Of a DNA stretch of 64,000 nucleotides, positions 1-7,707 are shown in pieces; position 1 is the stretch's first letter; every line of letters begins with the position of its first letter. The notes under the pieces are model-generated. The model saw only the letters and a program-made list of their open reading frames with translations, was not told where the DNA came from and did not search any database. The position numbers and the translations under genes were made by a program. This DNA is from Siccirubricoccus sp. G192 (GTDB lineage Bacteria > Pseudomonadota > Alphaproteobacteria > Acetobacterales > Acetobacteraceae), in assembly GCF_019084075.1 (NCBI RefSeq), contig NZ_JAHREN010000001.1:744001-808000 (forward strand). The letters run 5' to 3'.

Positions 1-73
1 CGCCTGCGACACCGCCGGTGACCGTGTTGCGAAGGCGGCGCCGCGACCCGGCGACGGCCCCGATGCCCCCGAC

Positions 74-595
74 GTGCTGACGATGCGTGACTTCGCCATG
101 CTGGAGCGGTTCGCGCGACTGCGGCTGCAGCCGGACGACCCGGCCGCCCAGGCCCTGCTCGAGAAGCTGGACAAGGCCCGGATCCTGCACGTCGAGACGA
201 TCGCCGCCGATATCGCGACGCTCGGCTCGCGCGTCGTCTTCTCGGTGGACGACGGCCGGCCGGAGGCAAGGGTCCTCGTCCTGCCGGCGCAGCACGCCGC
301 GGCAGGCTGGACGCTGCCCGTGACGGCGCCGCGGGGCATGGCGCTGCTCGGTCGTGCGGCCGGCGCCGTCGTCTCGGCAGCCCGGCACGACGGCGCCACC
401 GAGCGCCTGCACGTCCTCGACGTCATCCACCAGCCGGAGGCGGCCGCCGCCACTGCCGCGGCGGTGATGCGGGGCGAAGGCGATCGGCCGGGGCGCCCCG
501 CGCTGCCGCACCCGGCGCCGTGGCCGGCCCTCCACCGAACCTGGCCCGTGGCGCCGCGCCGGCCCAGGGATGGATCTGCCCCGGAACCAGGCTGA
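74..595 (+). CDS. Rnk/GreA-C-terminal-like regulator (nucleoside diphosphate kinase regulator family)
   Basis: The 173-residue product has the layout of the Rnk family, whose members bind RNA polymerase near the secondary channel through a GreA/GreB-type C-terminal domain. An N-terminal LTxxDFxxLE-like stretch and short helical hairpin (about 1-40) precede a beta-rich FKBP-like region. That region contains SRVVFSVDD, LPVTAPRGMALLG (about 80-93) and the closing VIHQPEAA (about 117-125), all characteristic of the family. The last roughly 45 residues are Pro/Arg-rich and match nothing I know, so the true stop or frame there is uncertain. The start is GTG at 74 with an in-frame ATG nine bases later; either is possible. 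It stands alone, and the gene to its left lies outside the window. Confidence 0.72.
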   Translation: MLTMRDFAMLERFARLRLQPDDPAAQALLEKLDKARILHVETIAADIATLGSRVVFSVDDGRPEARVLVLPAQHAAAGWTLPVTAPRGMALLGRAAGAVVSAARHDGATERLHVLDVIHQPEAAAATAAAVMRGEGDRPGRPALPHPAPWPALHRTWPVAPRRPRDGSAPEPG

Positions 596-784
596 CCGGG
601 TCGCTCGATGCCACCTGCGCGGGTTGAGGTGCTGGCGGCCGGGCAGGCGCAGCAAGGGCCGCGGCGCAGGTTTCCAACGAAGGCGCGGATGCTCGCGCGG
701 AGGATGAAAGCAAACATGGGTATGACAACGGTGGGCGCTGCGGTGGCGGAGTGGCCGGCATCGCCGGAGCGCCTGCTGGTATCG

Positions 785-827
785 CTACAGCGCATTGCAG
801 TCCGGTTGGGACTGCAATGCGCTGTAG
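785..827. repeat. Perfect 19-bp inverted repeat with 5-nt loop
   Basis: Arms 785-803 (starts CTACAGCGCATTGC) and 809-827 are exact reverse complements around the loop GGTTG. A T-rich tract (TTGTTTTTC) follows about six bases later on the + strand, so it could act as an intrinsic terminator for the Rnk-like gene, whose stop is 190 bases upstream. A stem this long and perfect is unusual for a terminator. Because it sits directly next to another palindromic element, it may instead be a mobile palindrome. Confidence 0.8.
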
Positions 828-834
828 CCTATTG

Positions 835-890
835 TTTTTCGAGCAGATTCACGCCTTCTGGCGTCTCCGCCCTCCGGCGATCTGCTCTAG
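835..890. repeat. Dispersed palindromic element, copy A
   Basis: The outer arms GAGCAGAT (841-848) and ATCTGCTC (880-887) enclose an inner hairpin ACGCC-TTCT-GGCGT. A very similar architecture occurs at about 22421-22479: TTGTTT, then CGAGCA, an outer stem, an inner GC hairpin, and TGCTCTAG at nearly the same spacing. The arms differ in sequence but keep pairing, which suggests a structured family and not chance. Comparable CTCTAG-ended palindromes are, from memory, common in alphaproteobacterial intergenic DNA. Confidence 0.65.
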
Positions 891-1109
891 GAGGTTCGAT
901 GCTGCTGTTTCCCGGCAGCCGGAGGCCCTTCTCCCGGCCTTCGGGGAGGGAGGTGCTGGCATTTGCAATCTCCTCGCAGGGCGATGCCCGCCTCCGGAAG
1001 GACTGCCTGGCGACCACCGCCCTGTTCGACGACCGGCGTCCGGTCCTGCAGGCCATGCCCGGCGGGGCGCCCGTCCGCGCGGCGGGCATCCGCATCGGAG
1101 GGAGGTGAC

Positions 1110-2123
1110 ATGCGGAACGAGACATCCTCCGGGCGGAATGCTGCCCGGCCGGCGGGTGCCAGGACCATGCAGGCGCTGAAGCAGATCGCCTGGCCCCTGG
1201 CGGCGACGCTGGGGAGCGTGGGCCTGCTGATCGGCAAGCCCCTGGCCATGCGCGCCCTCGACATGCCCGAGCCGGAGGCGGGCAGTTTCCAGGTGGTCCG
1301 CCTGCTGCTCGGCGCCGCGGCCTATTTCGGCGCGGCCTGGCTGGCCACGCGGCTCGCCGGGCTGGCCCTGTCCGGGGGCGGTGGCAGCGGCCGGCGGCGG
1401 TCGCCGCGGCTGCTGCAGGACCTGCTCGGCGCCGTCATCTTCGGGGCCGCCGCGCTGGCGACCATCGCCCTGGTCTTCGAGGGCTCGGTGCTCGGCGCGG
1501 CCGCGACCTCGGGCGTCATCGTCGCCGTGCTCGGCTTCTCGCTGCGCGGCGTCATGGCCGACATCTTCGCCGGCGTCGCGCTCGGCCTCGAGCGGGCGTA
1601 TCGCATCGGCGACTGGATCGCCATCGAGGGGGGCCTCGGCGGGCGGGTGATCGAGATCAACTGGCGCTCCACCCGCATCGAGACGCTCGACCGGGTTCAG
1701 GTCGTCGTGCCGAACGGGCGGATCGCGCAGCAGCGCGTCACCAATTACAGCGCCCCGCGCCCGCACTACCGCCAGCAGGTGCGCCTCACGCTCGACCACG
1801 CGCTGCCGGCGGAGGAGGCCAGGCGCCTGCTAGCCGAGGCCGCGGCCACGGCGCCGGGCGTGCTGCCGCAGCCCGCGCCCGACGCCCGCCTGGCCGCCTA
1901 CGAGCCCGACGGCCTGGTCTATGTGGTGCGCTACTGGGTGCCGAGCTTCGCCCAGGAGGTGGACTGCCGCGACGCGGTGCTGACCGCGGTGGATGGCGCG
2001 CTGCGGCGGCGGGCGGTGCCGGCGCCGCACCGGCGGCACCGGATGCGCCTCGACCAGCCCGACGGCACGGCCATTGAGGATGCCTTGACGATGCTGCGGC
2101 CTGGTCCGGGGCCCACGTCATGA
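1110..2123 (+). CDS. MscS-family small-conductance mechanosensitive channel
   Basis: The 337-residue inner-membrane protein belongs to the MscS family, which opens under membrane tension to release solutes. Hydrophobic segments lie at about 25-47, 60-85 and 98-140, the last being the pore-lining helix followed by GFSLRGVMADIFAGVALGLE. The MscS beta domain comes next at about 145-205: YRIGDWIAIEGGLGGRVIEI, then WRSTRIETLDR and VVVPNGRI. A C-terminal alpha/beta vestibule domain ends the protein. It is one of the short MscS homologues with few extra N-terminal helices. The ATG at 1110 was chosen for its strong Shine-Dalgarno (GGAGGGAGG, spacing 4-5) over an upstream in-frame ATG at 963 that would add 49 low-complexity residues. 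It converges with the small membrane-protein gene that follows. Confidence 0.9.
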   Translation: MRNETSSGRNAARPAGARTMQALKQIAWPLAATLGSVGLLIGKPLAMRALDMPEPEAGSFQVVRLLLGAAAYFGAAWLATRLAGLALSGGGGSGRRRSPRLLQDLLGAVIFGAAALATIALVFEGSVLGAAATSGVIVAVLGFSLRGVMADIFAGVALGLERAYRIGDWIAIEGGLGGRVIEINWRSTRIETLDRVQVVVPNGRIAQQRVTNYSAPRPHYRQQVRLTLDHALPAEEARRLLAEAAATAPGVLPQPAPDARLAAYEPDGLVYVVRYWVPSFAQEVDCRDAVLTAVDGALRRRAVPAPHRRHRMRLDQPDGTAIEDALTMLRPGPGPTS

Positions 2124-2177
2124 CGGCAGTGCCGGAGGCAGGGCCCGTCAGCACCGGGCCTCCCGCTCCCTGCAGGC

Positions 2178-2543
2178 TCATCCGGCATGCCCTTCCAGCC
2201 GGGGCCACCAGCGCAGGAGCGCGTGCGCGGCAAGGCCCGCCAGCAGCAGCACGCCGACGATCAGCAGGCGCATCCGGAACGCCGTCGGGCCGGCATCAGC
2301 GGGCACGGCGTCCGGGGCATGGTGGCCGCCCTTCCCGCCGGACCATCCGGCATGCCGAACCGCCGGGGCAACCGGCGTGGTCCGCCCGATCACCGGGGGT
2401 TCCCCCGTGGTGCGCGGCGGCCCTCCGGCCTGGGGACGGGGCGGTGGTTCGCAGATCGTGATCGCGACCGGATCGCTGGCCGGGAAGGTATCGGCCAGTG
2501 CCGCGTCCAGTCGCGCGTCCGCCGCCAGATGGTTCGATGTCAT
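2178..2543 (-). CDS. Small membrane protein with FPASDPVA motif
   Basis: The 121-residue protein has no functional family that I recognise. Residues 1-32 carry the motif LDAALADTFPASDPVAI. This motif recurs in a second gene of this window (8513-8932: LHDSFPASDPVAT) and, from memory, in short uncharacterised proteins of Rhizobiales and Rhodospirillales. A Pro/Gly-rich middle follows, and one hydrophobic helix near the C-terminus (about 90-112, MRLLIVGVLLLAGLAAHALL) suggests a tail-anchored topology. The ATG at 2543 is preceded by GGAGG at good spacing; a longer reading from 2603 would add 20 residues without a ribosome site. Function unknown. Confidence 0.65.
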   Translation of the reverse strand: MTSNHLAADARLDAALADTFPASDPVAITICEPPPRPQAGGPPRTTGEPPVIGRTTPVAPAVRHAGWSGGKGGHHAPDAVPADAGPTAFRMRLLIVGVLLLAGLAAHALLRWWPRLEGHAG

Positions 2544-2835
2544 GTCGTGGGAATCCTCCGCGTGAAGCACGCGGCGCCGCATCGGCGGCAGCCGCGCACG
2601 CATCTCGACTCTGCCGAATATCCCCGGGCCGGACGGCGGCGTGCGCGGTCGGGCCCGGGGCTAGAGGCCCGCGAGCAGGCTTCCCGCGTGAAGCAGGAGG
2701 CGTCGGCGATGGATGGCACTCGAGCACATGACAGGTTTCATGTGAGGCCGATCCCCAACCGGTTCAATGCCTTCGGAACCCGCAACGCCGCGAGGCGGTT
2801 TGGCCGGAGCGCCTCTTCGTCATGGCCCCGTCCTT

Positions 2836-3555
2836 TCAACGGGCGGGGCCTCCGGCAAACCCACCAGCCTCGGCCGGTGCCGGCCAACGCCGCAGCGCCT
2901 CCTCCCCTTCGGGGGTGACGCGATAGAGGCCGCGGCCGACCCGTTCGAACCAGCCATGGACATTGCGGAGCAGGATGCGCCCGGCATCGGGTGCGAAGGG
3001 CGCGAGGTCGCGCGGGCGCCGGGGCGCGGCGGCCATGGCGGCCGCGCAGGCCAGGGCCCTTTGCCGATAGGCGGTCATGATCGGCTGCCCCGACGAGCCG
3101 CCCTCGGAGGGGTCGCCGCGGCGCTTCGCGTGTTCCGCCAGCAGCGCCGCGCGCCGGCGCGGATTGCGCCGGGGCTGGTAGGGCGCCGGCTCGGCCAGGA
3201 TTTCCAGGCTCTGCCGCGCCGTATCCACCGCCATCAGGCCGAAGCCAAGCAGGCGGCAGAGCTTGTGGACGCGCCGGTCGCGGTCCCGGCCGCGCCGGGA
3301 GGCCCGCACCGCGAGCCAGACCTCGTCGCTGGCCGCGAGGCGGTCCACGCCCTGCAGCACCAGGTCGAGCGTGAAGCCCAGCTTCAGCTCCGCGACCGCC
3401 ACCCGCGGCCGCTTGCCGCCGGTCGCGTCGATGCCGACCACGTCGCAGCCGCGGATCTCGCCCTTGACCTCGTATCCCAGCGCTTCGAGATGCCGCTTGA
3501 CCGTCCGGTAGAGGGCGGTCTCGCGCAGCCGCGGTCGGTTCTCGGTTTTCGCCAT
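2836..3555 (-). CDS. DUF2161 family protein, putative PD-(D/E)XK nuclease fold
   Basis: The 239-residue protein matches the DUF2161 family, which has been proposed to adopt a restriction-endonuclease-like (PD-(D/E)XK) fold. The visible core is VKRHLEALGYEVKGEIRGCDVVGIDA followed by VAVAELKLGF (about 16-62), in which D and the ExK of AELK fit the D...ExK arrangement. LVLQGVDRLAASDEVWLAV comes next. The C-terminal third (about 150-230) resembles the winged-helix-like tail of this family (GWFERVGRGLYRVTPEGEEAL). The start at 3555 was chosen because the conserved part begins RPRLRETALY; an upstream ATG at 3726 adds only unconserved residues. Nothing nearby indicates its substrate. Confidence 0.75.
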   Translation of the reverse strand: MAKTENRPRLRETALYRTVKRHLEALGYEVKGEIRGCDVVGIDATGGKRPRVAVAELKLGFTLDLVLQGVDRLAASDEVWLAVRASRRGRDRDRRVHKLCRLLGFGLMAVDTARQSLEILAEPAPYQPRRNPRRRAALLAEHAKRRGDPSEGGSSGQPIMTAYRQRALACAAAMAAAPRRPRDLAPFAPDAGRILLRNVHGWFERVGRGLYRVTPEGEEALRRWPAPAEAGGFAGGPAR

Positions 3556-3722
3556 CCCATGCCCCCCCGCCGGGCCAAGCCTATCCCAGGGCTCGGATTC
3601 GGGCACAGGCCCCTTCGTGACGAGCGTGGCGCAGAGCGGGTGGTGGATGTCCCCGAGGGCGGCGGAAGGGTGACGGCGCCGTCGCATCGGCACGCCCCCC
3701 TCACCGATGCCCGGTGCCGCGC

Positions 3723-4275
3723 TCAACGGGTCCCGGCGCTGCCGCCCTGCGCCTGCGGGTCCGGGCGCGCCTCGGTGCCGGTGACGCCATCGGCCTGGCG
3801 GATGCCGGCAAGCGCCTCCCGGATGCTGCGCCGCGCGGCCGGGATGTCGTTCCGCGCAAGCGCCGCGCGCGCCTCGTTGATGGCCTGGCCTGGCCCGATG
3901 GAGCGCACGCCGTCGCGCCCGGCCTCGATGCCGGGCTGGTTGAGCAGGGCGGTCGCGGCGCGTTCGAGCTGCTCATTGGCGAGCCCCGGGTTGCTGCTCT
4001 CCAGCGCGCGGTCGGCGCTGCGCAGCAGCTCCACCGAGCTGCCCTCCCCGGCCTGCCGCGCCGCCTCGTATTGGCGCTCGACCGGCGGAATCAGGCCCGC
4101 GCCGCCCTGGCCATGCGGCGTCAGGGGCGTGCCGGCGGAGGGGTCGAAGCCATAGCCGCTGCCGGCACTGCCGCCCCCCCTGCAAGGGGCGCTGCTGTGC
4201 TCCCGCCATCGGCGTAGCGGCCAGCAGCAGCAGGGCGCCGAGGGCGGTTGCGGTGAGGCGGGGCTGTCTGCGCAT
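3723..4275 (-). CDS. Exported hypothetical protein, frameshifted in a C7 run
   Basis: Two overlapping frames together give one plausible exported protein of about 183 residues. The 5' frame encodes a clear signal peptide (MRRQPRLTATALGALLLLAA then TPMAGAQQ). The 3' frame continues with GSAGSGYGFDPSAG, a helical region with VERQYEAARQAGE and SVELLRSADRALESSNPGLA, and ends GGSAGTR. Removing one base from the C run at 4174-4180 (G run on the coding strand) joins them smoothly as QRPLQGGGSAGSG. I therefore read it as one gene with a single-base insertion, real or artefactual. The helical part looks like a small periplasmic helical-bundle protein; I cannot name the family. No good Shine-Dalgarno precedes the ATG at 4275. 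It lies 166 bases downstream of the transglycosylase gene on the same strand. Confidence 0.55.
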
Positions 4276-4441
4276 GGGGGGCTCGCGTTGCTCATGTCCC
4301 GGTCGCGGTTTCCGGCGGAGCGCATGGCGCCTTCGGCGAGGCGCGGCCCGCCACGCCGGACCGCTGGCGCAACGCTGCGGCACCACGCCGGTTCCCCGAA
4401 TGACCGGCCCGCCGGCGGGCCGCTCCGGCCGGAGAGGCGGA

Positions 4442-4849
4442 TCACTGCCGTGACGCGAAGATCGTCCGCGCCGCGTTCAGCACCTTGGCCTGATAGTCCA
4501 GGTTCCGGACGGGCGTATGCGAGTGATAGTTGCCGACCGCGCGCAGGAGGTCGCCCCGCGTCTCGTTCAGATAGGTGCGCAGGATGAGGCCGGCGGCGGC
4601 GATATTGAAGCATGGGTCATGCAGCAGGCGGTCGCGCACGACCGCATGGGGCCATCCGGTGTAGCCGGCGAGCGGGGCGACCCAGAGCGTATTGATCTGC
4701 ATGACCCCCAGATCCTCCGACCCGTTCGTGTTCAGGCGCGCCAAACCGACCCGGCCGCCTTCGACGGCCTGGATCGAGGGCAGCACGCGCGGCGGCAGGT
4801 GGTAGAATGAAGCGGCAAGCGCCATGCAGGCGAGAAACGGAACGGCCAT
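4442..4849 (-). CDS. Lytic transglycosylase-like protein (SLT/VirB1 type)
   Basis: The 135-residue protein resembles single-domain lytic transglycosylases of the VirB1/TrbN type, which cleave peptidoglycan glycan strands. A hydrophobic N-terminus (MAVPFLACMALAASF) is followed by SIQAVEGGRVGLARL with the likely catalytic Glu at about residue 30. Then come NTNGSEDLGVMQINTLW, the family GxMQIN signature, and NIAAAGLILRTYL and VGNYHSHTP, the usual AVGxYHS motif. The substrate-binding domain is nearly complete, so it appears intact. An in-frame ATG at 4888 would add 13 residues before the signal sequence. No type IV secretion genes are nearby, so a conjugation role is not supported. Confidence 0.8.
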   Translation of the reverse strand: MAVPFLACMALAASFYHLPPRVLPSIQAVEGGRVGLARLNTNGSEDLGVMQINTLWVAPLAGYTGWPHAVVRDRLLHDPCFNIAAAGLILRTYLNETRGDLLRAVGNYHSHTPVRNLDYQAKVLNAARTIFASRQ

Positions 4850-5018
4850 TCGATACGAATAAGATATGACCCGTGCCTGGCTGTCCAACGCTTTTCACGG
4901 TGGCGCAAGCTTTCCTCCCGCGGTCCGGCTGGCCGCGTCAGAACCGGCCGCCCATGAGCGGCGCGACGGGAGCGAAGTCCAATCGGACAGCCGGGTCGGG
5001 CGAAAGGGCCCGGAGGAT

Positions 5019-5456
5019 TCAGGGATCGAGGAACACCGGTCGCGCCCCGGCTTCGAAGGCGATGCCGGCGGCGGCGAGGGAGGCGGCCAGCGCCTCCCGC
5101 GGCAGCCGCGCGTGGCGGGCCAGCAGATGCAGGTAGAGACCGACGAAGCGCGGGCCGTGGCCGGCATTCCCGCCCTCCGCCGTGCTGGTCATGGCATGCG
5201 CGATCTCATGCAGCAGGATCCAGCTTGGCAATTCCGCCGGCGCCTCGATCGCCAGGCGGGAGGCGCGGGCCAGGGTGGCGCGCGCGCCGCGCGGCAGCGG
5301 CCGGATGCGCGGCGGGAAGCGCAGCCCCTCGGCGGCCCAGACATGGTCCACCAACGCCTGCAATTGCGCGAAGGGCACCAGGGAAAGGTCGCGCGGCGCC
5401 ACCTCCGCATCCTCCCAGGCATAGAGCCGGCGGGCGGCGGCGTCGGTCCGGCTCAT
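5019..5456 (-). CDS. HEIAH-motif putative zinc metalloprotease
   Basis: The 145-residue protein contains LPSWILLHEIAHAM with HEIAH at about residues 83-87, a gluzincin-type zinc site. A third likely ligand lies downstream in NAGHGPRFVGLYLHLLARH (His near 100). The N-terminal 60 residues are mixed helix and strand. It has no signal peptide, so it is probably cytoplasmic. The start codon overlaps the stop of the upstream DUF2786 gene by four bases, so the two are translationally coupled and probably cooperate. SprT-like proteins and phage-type small metallopeptidases share this motif; I cannot assign a substrate. Confidence 0.7.
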   Translation of the reverse strand: MSRTDAAARRLYAWEDAEVAPRDLSLVPFAQLQALVDHVWAAEGLRFPPRIRPLPRGARATLARASRLAIEAPAELPSWILLHEIAHAMTSTAEGGNAGHGPRFVGLYLHLLARHARLPREALAASLAAAGIAFEAGARPVFLDP

Positions 5457-6193
5457 CGGCGGGGCAGGCGGGCCGGCCCGGCGCCGGTGCCGAGCGGCCG
5501 CTCCAGCCCGACCCGGCCGCCGGCCTCGGCACCCCGCCCATAGGCACCGCGGTCGCGCACCGTGGCGGCGCTATAGACGGTGCGGAGCCTGAGGCCGAGG
5601 CCGCGGAAGCCCTCCTCCAGCTTGCGCTCCTTGGCCAGGACCAGGGCGGTGGAGGTGGTGGCCGTGGCCTGGCGCCTGGCTTCGGCGGCGGCGTGGCGGG
5701 CCTCCGCCATCTCGTCCAGCCGCTTCGAGAGCCGGTCGGCGAAGCCGTAGCGGAAGCTACGCAGCACCGCCTGGGCCTGGTGGCGGCGGGCGGCATAGTC
5801 GCGGCTGGCGCGGTAGCGGACCTCCTCATGCGCCAGGGCGCCGGCGATGACGTGCAGCAGGTAGTGCGCCATCTCCACATCCGGCTCTAGGCCGAACAGC
5901 ACGAAATCCTCCCGCCCATCGGTCCAGCCGCGGCATTCGCAGAAGCGCAGCAGCGCGGGGAAGAGCCAGCGCAGCGCCAGCCGGTGCGGGCCGCCGAGGG
6001 GGATGCGGCGTTGCAGGCAGGCTTCCTCGCGCAGCTCCACCTCGGACATCGAGAGGCCGTAGATGTCGAGCAGTTCGCCCACCTTGGCGGCGGCGGCCAT
6101 GGCCTCGGCCTCGGAACAGCCGCGTTCGGTGGTGCGGGCGGCGAGCGCGCGGATGCGCGCCTTCACCTTGGCGAGTTCGGTCTGCTGGTCCAT
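5453..6193 (-). CDS. DUF2786/DUF7168-like protein
   Basis: The 246-residue protein begins with a DUF2786-type domain (about 1-45: KVKARIRALAARTTERGCSE, AEAMAAAAKVGELLDIYGLS), a short helical module often found in phage and mobile-element proteins. The following 150 residues contain LALRWLFPALLRFCECRGW, VLFGLEPDVEMAHYLLHVIA, FRYGFADRLSKRLDEM and ALVLAKERKLEE, as in proteins annotated DUF2786 plus DUF7168. The last 40 residues are Gly/Arg-rich. The gene overlaps the metalloprotease gene by four bases (ATGA) and precedes it. The pair has no other partners. The biochemical role is unknown. Confidence 0.75.
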   Translation of the reverse strand: MDQQTELAKVKARIRALAARTTERGCSEAEAMAAAAKVGELLDIYGLSMSEVELREEACLQRRIPLGGPHRLALRWLFPALLRFCECRGWTDGREDFVLFGLEPDVEMAHYLLHVIAGALAHEEVRYRASRDYAARRHQAQAVLRSFRYGFADRLSKRLDEMAEARHAAAEARRQATATTSTALVLAKERKLEEGFRGLGLRLRTVYSAATVRDRGAYGRGAEAGGRVGLERPLGTGAGPARLPRR

Positions 6194-6685
6194 GCGCTGT
6201 GGCGGCCCCGCCCCCGGGCTATAGGAAGGCGCGAAACTGGTTCGGCGCGGCGCCCGCGGTCAAGCCCGGCATGGGCCCGGTATCGCCGCTCTCCTCAAGG
6301 CCGCGGCCCAGGATGCCTACGGCGCAGCGGAGGCAGGTGGACGCGAGGGTGGGAATGGCGCTTCGAATCTGTCGAAGGCCATGGTCCCGGCGGATTTCTT
6401 GGCTTGAAACGCCTTGTCCTGGTCGTTTCCATGCTGATCACAGATGGGCGCAGAGGCGTTCTCCCCAGGTCCCGGCGACCGCATGGCCACTACCAACCAA
6501 GGGCCGCCGAGCGGAGGGCCCCTTTCGTGGCCGCCCAGGTCAAGTGCGGTGGCCATGCCCTTGGCGAGGCGCAGGGAGGCCATGCAGACACTCATCACGA
6601 CGGCCGGCATAGGCCGCAGCGCAAGCCGTCCGGCGCCCGAACGGGGCCAAGACCACGCCGCTCCCTCTGTGTGTGTGTGTGTGTG
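6194..6685. other. Gene-free stretch with a (GT)9 microsatellite
   Basis: I see no well-supported gene between the DUF2786 start and the small basic protein on its right. A minus-strand frame at 6317-6610 is open but lacks a ribosome site and any family feature. A (GT)9 dinucleotide run lies at 6669-6686, touching the stop region of the next gene. Confidence 0.5.
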
Positions 6686-6686
6686 T
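6669..6686. repeat. (GT)9 dinucleotide microsatellite
   Basis: Nine uninterrupted GT units lie immediately 3' of the stop codon of the small Gln/His-rich gene read on the minus strand. Pure dinucleotide runs this long are rare in GC-rich bacteria and prone to slippage. Confidence 0.9.
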
Positions 6687-6892
6687 CAGGCTGGACTGCC
6701 CCGGCCTTTCTCTGCCTTCTCGCGCTCCATGTGGCTGCGCCTGTCCGGGTGCTCGTCCTGACGCAAAGGCTCGCCGCCCGTCTTCCCGCTCTCATTGCGT
6801 CGGTCGTCATGCGACATCTGGCCGCGCTGCTGCTGGCCCTGTTGCTGGCCACCCTTCTTCTGGTGGTGGCCGGAACCCTGCTTGTCAGTCAT
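6686..6892 (-). CDS. Small Gln/His/Lys-rich hydrophilic protein
   Basis: The predicted 68-residue protein is highly polar: MTDKQGSGHHQKKGGQQQGQ then QQRGQMSHDDRRNESGKTGG, ending in a Glu/Lys/Arg-rich tail. GGGAG precedes the ATG at 6892 at about 9 bases. Similar low-complexity stress-associated hydrophilic proteins occur in Methylobacterium and Roseomonas, but I cannot assign a family. It lies 60 bases downstream of the dodecin gene on the same strand and could be cotranscribed with it. Its low complexity makes the call moderate. Confidence 0.5.
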   Translation of the reverse strand: MTDKQGSGHHQKKGGQQQGQQQRGQMSHDDRRNESGKTGGEPLRQDEHPDRRSHMEREKAEKGRGSPA

Positions 6893-6954
6893 CGAGATCG
6901 TCTCCCGACTTCGCTCTATTCTTTGGTGGACCCAGGATATGGGCACAGGCCTGC

Positions 6955-7161
6955 CTACTTTCTTTCAAGAAGGAACGAAACCTTCGCATCGACGCGGAAG
7001 TTCTTCACCTTGTCGTTCTCGACTGTCGCCTGGAATTCCTTGATGTAGACGGAGGTGACGCCGTGCAAGGTCTTTGTTGCCTCGGCGACGACCTGTTTCG
7101 TGGCGTCCTCCCAGCTTTGTTCGCTCTCGCCCAGCAGTTCGATGACTTTCACGACAGCCAT
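6955..7161 (-). CDS. Dodecin family flavin-binding protein
   Basis: The 68-residue protein aligns across its full length with dodecins, small dodecameric proteins that sequester flavins or CoA: MAVVKVIELLGESEQSWEDA, ATKTLHGVTSVYIKEFQATV, KNFRVDAKVSFLLE. The beta-alpha-beta-beta order, the WxDA segment and the final strand are all present at normal family length. The ATG at 7161 follows GGAGG at good spacing; an upstream in-frame ATG at 7182 adds seven unconserved residues. It is likely cytosolic. The base composition is somewhat lower in GC than the neighbours. Confidence 0.88.
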   Translation of the reverse strand: MAVVKVIELLGESEQSWEDATKQVVAEATKTLHGVTSVYIKEFQATVENDKVKNFRVDAKVSFLLERK

Positions 7162-7410
7162 GATCGACCTCCCAGTGCTCATTGGTGCGAGCGCCTGAAA
7201 GAACGGCTATTATCAGGCTTGGTTTGGACGGGAACGGCAGAGGCCAGCATGAGTTACGCTCACCCGCTGCCATCTATCGGCCTGGCGGCGGTCGTCATTC
7301 GTGCTTCTGACGGCGGCTCGCGATCCGGATGCCCCGTGCCGGTTGCGGACCGCGTTCAGCAGGGCGGCGCCTGTGGTGACCAGCGTTAGCCGTTGAGGAG
7401 GAGGTTGCGA

Positions 7411-7626
7411 ATGGAAAAGGCTCCGATGCCTACCGAACCGCTGCCTGAACAGGCCGGCGCAAAACTGCCGGAGCAGGCCGAACCGCCCTGCAACCGGTCG
7501 GATGCACCAATCCAGGCCTCACCGGACGAGCAGCGCGGCACCGCTACCTGGGTTCAGGCAGCGGATGCGGCCGGAACCGTGAGGGCCAGCAAGGAGGTGC
7601 CGGAGCCAGACAGTTTCGGGGGGTAG
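7411..7626 (+). CDS. Small acidic hypothetical protein
   Basis: A 71-residue product, MEKAPMPTEPLPEQAGAKLP onward, follows an excellent Shine-Dalgarno (GAGGAGGAGG, 7395-7404, spacing 6). It is rich in Pro, Glu and Ala, has no hydrophobic segment and repeats the phrase PEQAG/PEQAE. It ends PEPDSFGG. I recognise no family. It is transcribed away from dodecin, and the Rrf2 regulator gene converges on it. Confidence 0.5.
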   Translation: MEKAPMPTEPLPEQAGAKLPEQAEPPCNRSDAPIQASPDEQRGTATWVQAADAAGTVRASKEVPEPDSFGG

Positions 7627-7707
7627 TACTCATTCGGCAGGACTCTGGACGGAACAGAGCGTGTTGCTTGCGTCTGCCCCCTGATCGGCAGTGCTGTCGG
7701 CAAATGG

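Larger units (their letters stand above)
596..1109. other. Gene-free stretch with two structured repeats
   Basis: No convincing gene lies here. Open frames crossing it on both strands run through the hairpins and have no family-like sequence. It holds a 19-bp perfect hairpin (785-827) and a copy of a dispersed palindromic element (about 835-890), both listed separately. The Shine-Dalgarno of the downstream channel gene (GGAGGGAGG, 1097-1105) closes the region. Confidence 0.6.

Noticed and set aside
608..1108. Open frame of 166 codons on the plus strand
   Set aside because: It runs straight through the 19-bp hairpin and palindromic element A, has no ribosome site and no recognisable family sequence.
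4442..6193. Remnant of a conjugative or phage island (VirB1-like enzyme plus DUF2786)
   Set aside because: No other secretion, integrase or structural phage gene is nearby and base composition matches the genome.
6317..6610. Minus-strand frame of 97 codons in the gap before the small Gln/His-rich gene
   Set aside because: No Shine-Dalgarno, no conserved motif, atypical composition; kept as gene-free.
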